From NCBI GenBank assembly GCA_050014595.1, contig JBEKDA010000001.1:1-64000 (forward strand): a stretch of DNA of 64,000 bases. Reading direction: 5' to 3'. A program made the translations under genes and the position numbers. The stretch comes from PALSA-129 sp050014595. GTDB lineage: Bacteria; Acidobacteriota; Terriglobia; Bryobacterales; Bryobacteraceae. Shown here one piece after another: positions 58,863 through 64,000 of this stretch (the first letter of the stretch is position 1; every line of letters begins with the position of its first letter). The notes under the pieces were generated by a model, which was not told the origin of the DNA, made no database searches, and was given only the letters and a program-made list of their open reading frames with translations.

Positions 58863-58928
58863 TCTCTCCAGACCGCGGCGGGCTGACAGAGGACACGAAC
58901 CGATGTCCCGCTGCACTACCATATATCC

Positions 58929-60098
58929 ATGGACCCCCTGCTCGCGTGGCGCACCGAATTTCCCATCCTGGCTCACACCACGTACATGATCAGCCACTCC
59001 TTGGGCGCCATGCCGGCGCGCACTGCGAAGCGCGTGCAGGAGTTCGCCGATACCTGGGCCACTCGCGGAATCCGCGCCTGGGAGGAGGGCTGGTGGGAGA
59101 TGCCCGTCAGCGTCGGCAACCTGGTGGGCTCGATCATCGGCGCGGGCGAAGGCGAAGTGGTGATGCAGCAGAATGTCTCCATTTGCCAGTCCGTGGTGAC
59201 CTCCTGTTTCGACTGGTCTCGCCGGCGCAACAAGCTGGTCACCGACGGCCTCAACTTTCCTTCGAACGATTACGTCTATCACGGCCTCTCGCGCCAGGGC
59301 GCGCGGGTGGTTTCGGTGGCGTCACCCGATGGTTTCACGCTGCCGGTAGAGCTGGTGCTGGATGCCATCGACGAAGAGACGCAGCTCGTTTCGGTTTCGC
59401 ACGTGGCATTTCGCAGTTCCTACATTCAGGACCTGGCGGCCATCGTGGAGCGCGCGCATCGTGTGGGCGCCATGGTGATCGCGGATTTGTATCAAAGCGC
59501 CGGCACGGTGCCGGTGGATGTCCGCGCGCTGAATCTGGATTTCGCGGCCGGCGGATCGGTGAAGTGGCTGTGCGGCGGCCCGGGCGCGGGCTATCTGTAT
59601 GTGCGCCGCGATCTCTGGCCCGGCTTGCAGCCGGCCGCCGTCGGCTGGATGGCCCACGAGGAACCTTTCGCTTTCGCCGGCGGACCGATTCGATATGCCG
59701 ATAGCGCCTTCCGGTTTCTCAACGGCACACCCAACGTTCCGGCGCTCTATTCAGCGCGCTCGGGCTACGAAATCATCAATGAAATCGGCGTGCCGGCGAT
59801 TCGCGAAAAATCCATCCGCCAGACCGCGCGATTAATCGCGCTGGCCGACGAAGCCGGCATCCCGGTGAACACCTGCCGCGATCCGCAGAAGCGCGGCGGC
59901 GTGGTGACCTTCGATGTCCCCAACGGCACGGAAGTCACGCGCGAACTGGTGCGCCGCGAGATTCTGGTCGACTACCGACCCGGCGCAGGCATCCGCGTGG
60001 CGCCGCACTTCTACACCACCGACGAAGAACTGGACTACACAGTCTCAGAGATAAGAAAAGCTGCGCCAGGGCTACGGCAGCCGGTAGAGGCGGACTGA
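58929..60098 (+). CDS. Class V aminotransferase/kynureninase-like enzyme
   Basis: A 389-residue PLP enzyme of fold type I. The PLP lysine is in AAGGSVKWLCGGPGAGYLYV, the classical class V environment; TQLVSVSHVAFRSSYIQDLA, MVIADLYQSAGTVPVDVRAL and GRLYQSAG-like residues bind cofactor phosphate. The C-terminal domain has FDVPNGTEVTRELVRREILV. The kynureninase and cysteine desulfurase branches both have this form; GTEVTRELVRREILVDYRPG favours kynureninase-like proteins. Substrate unproven. The 3' end overlaps the opposing propeller gene by 27 bp. Confidence 0.87.
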   Translation: MDPLLAWRTEFPILAHTTYMISHSLGAMPARTAKRVQEFADTWATRGIRAWEEGWWEMPVSVGNLVGSIIGAGEGEVVMQQNVSICQSVVTSCFDWSRRRNKLVTDGLNFPSNDYVYHGLSRQGARVVSVASPDGFTLPVELVLDAIDEETQLVSVSHVAFRSSYIQDLAAIVERAHRVGAMVIADLYQSAGTVPVDVRALNLDFAAGGSVKWLCGGPGAGYLYVRRDLWPGLQPAAVGWMAHEEPFAFAGGPIRYADSAFRFLNGTPNVPALYSARSGYEIINEIGVPAIREKSIRQTARLIALADEAGIPVNTCRDPQKRGGVVTFDVPNGTEVTRELVRREILVDYRPGAGIRVAPHFYTTDEELDYTVSEIRKAAPGLRQPVEAD

Positions 60099-61370
60099 AT
60101 CGGAGCCGGCTTCGGCAAGCAGCCGGCCGTCCGGAGAGATCGCTAAGCCGAGTTGCGCGCCCAACTCAGCACCCATTGTTTTGCCCAATTCGGGCGACCA
60201 CTCCGCGATTATTTTGCGACTCTTGAAATCCCAGATCGCATACCGGCGAGGGATTGCTTTGGAATCGCCGGAGCTTAGCTGGCCACTGTCCCCTACGGCG
60301 ACCCGCCCACCGCCAGCGGATAGCGGCAGAACGGACCTGCTCCAGATTGGCCGGCTCTGGCGGACCTGCTTTCCGGTTTCCGTGTTCCAACAAAGCATCT
60401 GCACATTCCTGCCGCCCCTGTACGGGCCCTGTTCAAACAGCCCGCACACCGCGCCATCCAGGAAGATGGCGCTTCCCACGAGGCGCTGCTTGACGCGAAT
60501 CTTTTTGCCGCTTTCTATAGCGAGTTGTTTGCGAGGAACCCCATCTTCCGGCAGAGGGTGCCCCAATGTTTGTAGGGGATCGGTGGGCGTGGACAGGTCC
60601 GTCGCTGCCGGCCGCACCAGAATCAGTTCGGCTACGCCGAGGTCCGGGCGACGATTCTCGATCGCAGCAATGTTGAGGTTTCTCGCCGCAAGTGCGAGAA
60701 GATCACCGTCGGGAGAGATGGCATCCACCCTCAACGGCTGGTCCGTGATCCACTCCTCCTGGAGGTGGCACTGAGAATCGATTACTCCAAAGATGGTTGG
60801 TGCCAGTGCCGCCGGCCCAATGTACGCGCCCGGCGAGCCATAACCTGGCATTGCGGCAATCACAGCGGCGGGATATGGAACCGTGATGAGTCCCGATGTC
60901 GGGCTCAAGAAGCCAAGGAACCCGCCACGGTTCCGGCATGTCTCGCCGCCCGGCACACCGATCAGAACCATTCCGAAAGCCAGGGTACTCCCATCCGGGG
61001 CCCACTCCAGATCGAAAAAGGGTGGATGGCCGGGAAAGCCCAGCTTCGCAATGTTGGTCCAGTAGACCGCGGTTTCGGGGCTCCCGACCGGCGCTACCAG
61101 CAGGTAGCGGTGTGTGATCGGCCGGCCAAACTCGAGAAATTCATTTGGTTCGCCGAACTCGATGGCCAGACGGCTGCCATCCGGCGAGAAGGCCACGGCC
61201 CAGACGCTCATGTAGTCCAATCGGGGCTCGCCTAAGGCTGCCAGCCGGTCGTTGAGGTTGATTTCCCCAACTTTGGGGAACGGGTTCGCGGCAGGGAGTA
61301 CGGAGGCGAAGAGAATCAGGAGTGCCGGAAGAGTCCGGTTGGTAACGGACCGGCGACGGACTTCCATCGG
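60072..61370 (-). CDS. Secreted WD40-like propeller protein
   Basis: A 432-residue exported protein with a signal peptide (MEVRRRSVTNRTLPALLILF, ASVLPAANPF). Propeller-type repeats are seen as YMSVWAVAFSPDGSRLAIEF, LEWAPDGSTLAFGMVLI, DAISPDGDLLALAARNL, and GLAISPDGRLLAEAGSDSVR at the end. WD40/TolB-like strands (ISPDG) fit a beta-propeller in the periplasm. The sequence is lower in GC than the flanks. GGAGG precedes the ATG at 61370. It overlaps the aminotransferase gene end to end and lies next to the CBM9 gene. Role unknown. Confidence 0.76.
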   Translation of the reverse strand, partial: PMEVRRRSVTNRTLPALLILFASVLPAANPFPKVGEINLNDRLAALGEPRLDYMSVWAVAFSPDGSRLAIEFGEPNEFLEFGRPITHRYLLVAPVGSPETAVYWTNIAKLGFPGHPPFFDLEWAPDGSTLAFGMVLIGVPGGETCRNRGGFLGFLSPTSGLITVPYPAAVIAAMPGYGSPGAYIGPAALAPTIFGVIDSQCHLQEEWITDQPLRVDAISPDGDLLALAARNLNIAAIENRRPDLGVAELILVRPAATDLSTPTDPLQTLGHPLPEDGVPRKQLAIESGKKIRVKQRLVGSAIFLDGAVCGLFEQGPYRGGRNVQMLCWNTETGKQVRQSRPIWSRSVLPLSAGGGRVAVGDSGQLSSGDSKAIPRRYAIWDFKSRKIIAEWSPELGKTMGAELGAQLGLAISPDGRLLAEAGSDSVRLYRLP

Positions 61371-61440
61371 AGAGGCCTCCACTGAGAAAGATAGTACCAA
61401 GTCCGAGATTTTGTCGATGGTGCTTTGGGACCACACAACT

Positions 61441-62286
61441 CTACTGCGCCTCATCCACTCTCCTGGTCGAGAACGTGACGTAGGGAAAAACCTCCGGGAT
61501 ATGCGAATCATAATGCCCGTGCCGGTTCCACGTCCACCCGACGCAGGGATCGAGCACTTCGCGGTTCCTTCCGATCTTCTCGAAACGCGAGCAGTCGATG
61601 CGCCACACGTCGCCGTCTTTGGGCGGCAGCGGCCGGCCGTCGGCGATGTCCTCGAGGCCGCGCCATGGAAAGGCCAGTTCCACGGTCCAGCCGCGATCGC
61701 GGTGGGCGCGCTGGTTGACTTTGCCATCCACGTGCACGGCGGTGCGCAAGCCCGGATAATCCCAATCGAGAAAGCCCCACCGTTCGCCGCGCGGATGCAC
61801 GTGTCCGCCCACGCCGTCGAGCACCAGGGTGCGCTGGGTGGCCGGGTCGAACTCCGGCCGCCCATAGAGCGGCGATCCGGGCTGCAACGCGTCCTTCCAG
61901 ATCCAGAAGACTTCGTACACGGTGTTGAGCGCGTTGATTTCGAATTCGTAGTAAGTGTCCTTGCCGGCGATGAAGACCTCGACGTCGTTCTCTTCCCAGA
62001 TTTTGGAGTCGCGCCGCGTGAGCGTGCCCCAGACGTCGGTCTCTTCCAGCCAGAATCCGAAATAGAGGTTCTGGTCGTCCCAGAGCAGGGCCACGCGCGT
62101 GTCGAACCACGCCGGCTCGCCGGTCACGATATCGACGAAGGGCGTGGATTTCGGCGCCATTTGCCACGAAGGCGCATCCAGCTTGCCATCCACGGCGATG
62201 GGGCCGGCCGCGCGGTAGCAGGTGTAGCGCGCGGGCTTCCGCTGGTAACGCGCCAGGGGACGGTACACTACTTCACCTTCGCCCAT
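61441..62286 (-). CDS. CBM9-like carbohydrate-binding domain protein
   Basis: A 281-residue protein with a single CBM9-type beta-sandwich (about residues 25-220). PIAVDGKLDAPSWQMAPKST at the start and VALLWDDQNLYFGFWLEETD are the usual strands, EENDVEVFIAGKDTYYEFEI holds acidic residues, and GWTVELAFPWRGLEDIADGR closes the domain. There is no signal peptide, which is unusual for a sugar-binding domain and suggests a cytoplasmic or moonlighting role, or a wrongly placed start. It overlaps the ribokinase 3' end by 19 bp and is translated with it. Confidence 0.82.
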   Translation of the reverse strand: MGEGEVVYRPLARYQRKPARYTCYRAAGPIAVDGKLDAPSWQMAPKSTPFVDIVTGEPAWFDTRVALLWDDQNLYFGFWLEETDVWGTLTRRDSKIWEENDVEVFIAGKDTYYEFEINALNTVYEVFWIWKDALQPGSPLYGRPEFDPATQRTLVLDGVGGHVHPRGERWGFLDWDYPGLRTAVHVDGKVNQRAHRDRGWTVELAFPWRGLEDIADGRPLPPKDGDVWRIDCSRFEKIGRNREVLDPCVGWTWNRHGHYDSHIPEVFPYVTFSTRRVDEAQ

Positions 62287-63197
62287 TCCTGCTCGAAACG
62301 CTCTCTGGTGACGAAAGATTTTTGCGTGCCCACCGCCAGCGTGGAAAGCGCCGCGTAGAGGTTGGCGCGAGCGATGGCCTCGCCTTCTTCGCAGCCGCTC
62401 GCCAGGAAGCAGGCGAAGCTGCCGATGAAGGCGTCGCCGGCGCCAGTGGTATCGACGGGCTGCACGCGATACGGGGCCACATGGCGTGACCCGTCTTTGC
62501 CTGCCAGCAGCGCGCCGTTCTCACCCAGAGTGACGATCACGCGGCGCAGGCCGTGGCGCAGCAGACCTTCGGCACAGGCGCGCGCCTCATCGATGTTGCG
62601 CACAGGCATGCCGCCGAGCGCTTCGGCTTCGGTTTCGTTGGGGATCACGTAATCGGCGTTCGAAATTTCGCCGAGGTCGACCGGCTGGCCCGGCGCCGGA
62701 TTCAGAATGGTGCGAATGCCGTGCGCGCGGGCGAAGCGCAGCGTGTAATAGACCGTCTCCAGCGGGATCTCGAGTTGCATCACGATGCAATCGGCTTCGC
62801 GCAATACCGCGCCGGCGGCGTCGACATCGGCGGGGAGCAGCCGGTCGTTGGCGCCTTTCACCACCAGGATGCGGTTTTGGCCGGAGCTGTCGACAAAGAT
62901 AGGCGCCACGCCGCTTGACACGCCGGGCGTAACCAGCACACGGTTGGCATCGATGCCGCGGCCCTGGTAGTCGCGGATGGTGGCGGGCCCGAACAGATCG
63001 TCGCCCACGCGCGCGATCATGGAGACCCGCGCGCCGCACAGCCGCGCCGCCACCGCCTGGTTGGCCCCTTTGCCGCCGAAACCCAGGTCGAACTTGCGCC
63101 CGAAAATGGTTTCACCAGGCCGCGGCATCTGGTCGGTAAAAGTGATCAAATCGATATTCGCGCTGCCCACGACCGCAATATGAGGTTCAGTTTTCAT
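62268..63197 (-). CDS. rbsK: Ribokinase (PfkB family)
   Basis: A 309-residue kinase. HIAVVGSANIDLITFTDQMP opens the protein, GGKGANQAVAARLCG at residues 41-55 is the sugar site, and TTGAGDAFIGSFACFLASG is the ATP-binding anion hole with the catalytic Asp. The overall order and length match RbsK, which phosphorylates ribose to ribose 5-phosphate. No ribose transporter or RbsD gene is beside it. The CBM9 gene follows with overlapping ends, so they are co-expressed; a sugar-related route is plausible but not shown. Confidence 0.92.
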   Translation of the reverse strand: MKTEPHIAVVGSANIDLITFTDQMPRPGETIFGRKFDLGFGGKGANQAVAARLCGARVSMIARVGDDLFGPATIRDYQGRGIDANRVLVTPGVSSGVAPIFVDSSGQNRILVVKGANDRLLPADVDAAGAVLREADCIVMQLEIPLETVYYTLRFARAHGIRTILNPAPGQPVDLGEISNADYVIPNETEAEALGGMPVRNIDEARACAEGLLRHGLRRVIVTLGENGALLAGKDGSRHVAPYRVQPVDTTGAGDAFIGSFACFLASGCEEGEAIARANLYAALSTLAVGTQKSFVTRERFEQEWAKVK

Positions 63198-63220
63198 GGC
63201 GTAACATATTGTATCGGCTT

Positions 63221-63967
63221 ATGAGCTCGGATCCCACTCAACGATTCTCCTCGCGCGTCGAAGACTACACTCGCTACCGCCCTTCGTATCCGGCGGAGGT
63301 GATTGCCTTCCTGGAACGCGAATGCGGCCTCGCTTCACAATCCTGCGTTGCCGATATCGGCTCCGGCACGGGATTGCTGTCGGAGCTGTTCTTACGGTTC
63401 GGGTGCGAGGTGGACGGCGTCGAGCCGAACGCGGAGATGCGGGCGGCGGGGGAACGGCTGCTGGCGGATTGGCCGCGTTTCCATAGCGTAGCTGGCCGCG
63501 CCGAAGCCACCACGCTGCCCGATCATAGCGCCGATCTGGTGGCGGCGGGCCAAGCCTTTCATTGGTTCTCGCCCGACGCCGCGCGTTCCGAGTTCCAACG
63601 CATTCTCAAGCCGAACGGCTGGGTGGTGCTGGTGTGGAACGAGCGGCTGTGCTCGCCCGGTTTCGACGCGGGTTATGAAGATCTGGTGACGCGCTACGGG
63701 CCAGAACGCCCGCACGTCGCGACCAGCGATCTGGACCATTTCTTCGGTGAGCATGGTTGGCGGCTGGCGCCATTCCCGAACCGGCAGCGATTCGACCGGG
63801 AAGGGCTGCGCGGCCGTTTCTTATCTTCTTCCTATGCGCCACTCCCCGGCGCGGGGAACTACCAGCCGTTGATGCAAGAACTGAACCGTCTCTTTGATGA
63901 ATTTCAAAGCGACGGCCGGGTGACATTGCTTTACACCGCCGAAGTCTATATTGGCAGGCTAGCTTGA
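63221..63967 (+). CDS. Class I SAM-dependent methyltransferase
   Basis: A 248-residue enzyme. Motif I is VADIGSGTGLLSELFLRFG, followed by VDGVEPNAEMRAAGERLLAD and TLPDHSADLVAAGQAFHWFS, where the Trp-Phe-Ser block and FHWF are shared by the methyltransferase_11 family of bacterial ubiquinone and trans-aconitate-like enzymes. The beginning RFSSRVEDYTRYRPSYPAEV is also common to that group. ATG at 63221 is chosen over an earlier TTG. Substrate unknown. The remaining 33 bp to the window end show no feature. Confidence 0.85.
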   Translation: MSSDPTQRFSSRVEDYTRYRPSYPAEVIAFLERECGLASQSCVADIGSGTGLLSELFLRFGCEVDGVEPNAEMRAAGERLLADWPRFHSVAGRAEATTLPDHSADLVAAGQAFHWFSPDAARSEFQRILKPNGWVVLVWNERLCSPGFDAGYEDLVTRYGPERPHVATSDLDHFFGEHGWRLAPFPNRQRFDREGLRGRFLSSSYAPLPGAGNYQPLMQELNRLFDEFQSDGRVTLLYTAEVYIGRLA

Positions 63968-64000
63968 GCTCGTGCCTACCGATCGCCCGCGCCGCTCTTG

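Overview
The window is a high-GC bacterial chromosome segment, densely coded on both strands, with about 60 protein genes. I see no rRNA or tRNA gene, CRISPR array, transposase or phage module. The gene mix suggests a soil Acidobacteriota of the Solibacter/Bryobacterales type: a secreted sortilin-like BNR propeller, a TPR-tailed Ser/Thr kinase, secreted caspase-like proteins, TadE/TadG proteins, an ECF sigma/anti-sigma pair, a PL22-like lyase and many small secreted proteins of unknown function. The assignment is inferred from gene content; no marker gene proves it.

Layout. 1-1600 is a lower-GC edge with a decayed PIN-toxin remnant and a LolA/DUF2092-like secreted protein. 1.8-6 kb holds a purine permease (NCS2), a guanine-deaminase-like enzyme, a ferredoxin-metallo-beta-lactamase fusion and unknown secreted proteins. 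6-9.5 kb has a PAS-LuxR regulator diverging from an ECF sigma/anti-sigma/secreted-protein operon, then a cytochrome c-ComEA-like fusion. 9.5-21.3 kb carries a TipAS-type MerR regulator with a membrane protein, an ABC-F ATPase (Uup type), a large membrane protein, malic enzyme-phosphotransacetylase (maeB), two Spy-like paralogs, a solitary DNA methyltransferase and a pterin carbinolamine dehydratase. 21.5-24.8 kb is a pair of exported caspase-fold proteins, the second with an EF-hand-like loop and a DUF4384-like tail. 24.8-30.7 kb has a DUF2254 membrane protein, the sortilin-like propeller and a threonine-dehydratase-like enzyme. 30.8-34.2 kb has an unknown repeat protein followed by a TadG/TadE/TadE mini-cluster. 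34.5-38.6 kb has an aspartoacylase-like hydrolase, a pseudokinase-coiled-coil protein, nadD and a cyclophilin.

38.9-47.1 kb contains two ABC-2 exporter operons, the second of gliding-motility (GldA-GldF-GldG plus DUF4340) type. 47.2-49.2 kb is an NAD salvage pair (pncB-pncA). 49.2-51.6 kb encodes a methyltransferase, a MauE/DoxX-like membrane protein and two DsbA-like thioredoxins. 51.75-55.3 kb is a Ser/Thr kinase-TPR receptor and a small secreted protein. At 55.4-56.2 kb a lower-GC two-gene HEPN-type module lies between that secreted gene and a second copy of its 3' end. The right end has a periplasmic lactonase-like MBL enzyme, a PL22-like lyase, a class V aminotransferase, a propeller protein, a CBM9-like protein with ribokinase, and a methyltransferase.

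At least five families of short dispersed palindromic or composite repeats occupy the gaps. One REP-like element near 47.14 kb has a relative inside the pncA reading frame at 48.80-48.88 kb. The strongest leads are that in-gene element, the HEPN pair and its duplicated flank, the caspase pair, the pseudokinase and a perfect 96-bp tandem duplication inside a coding region.
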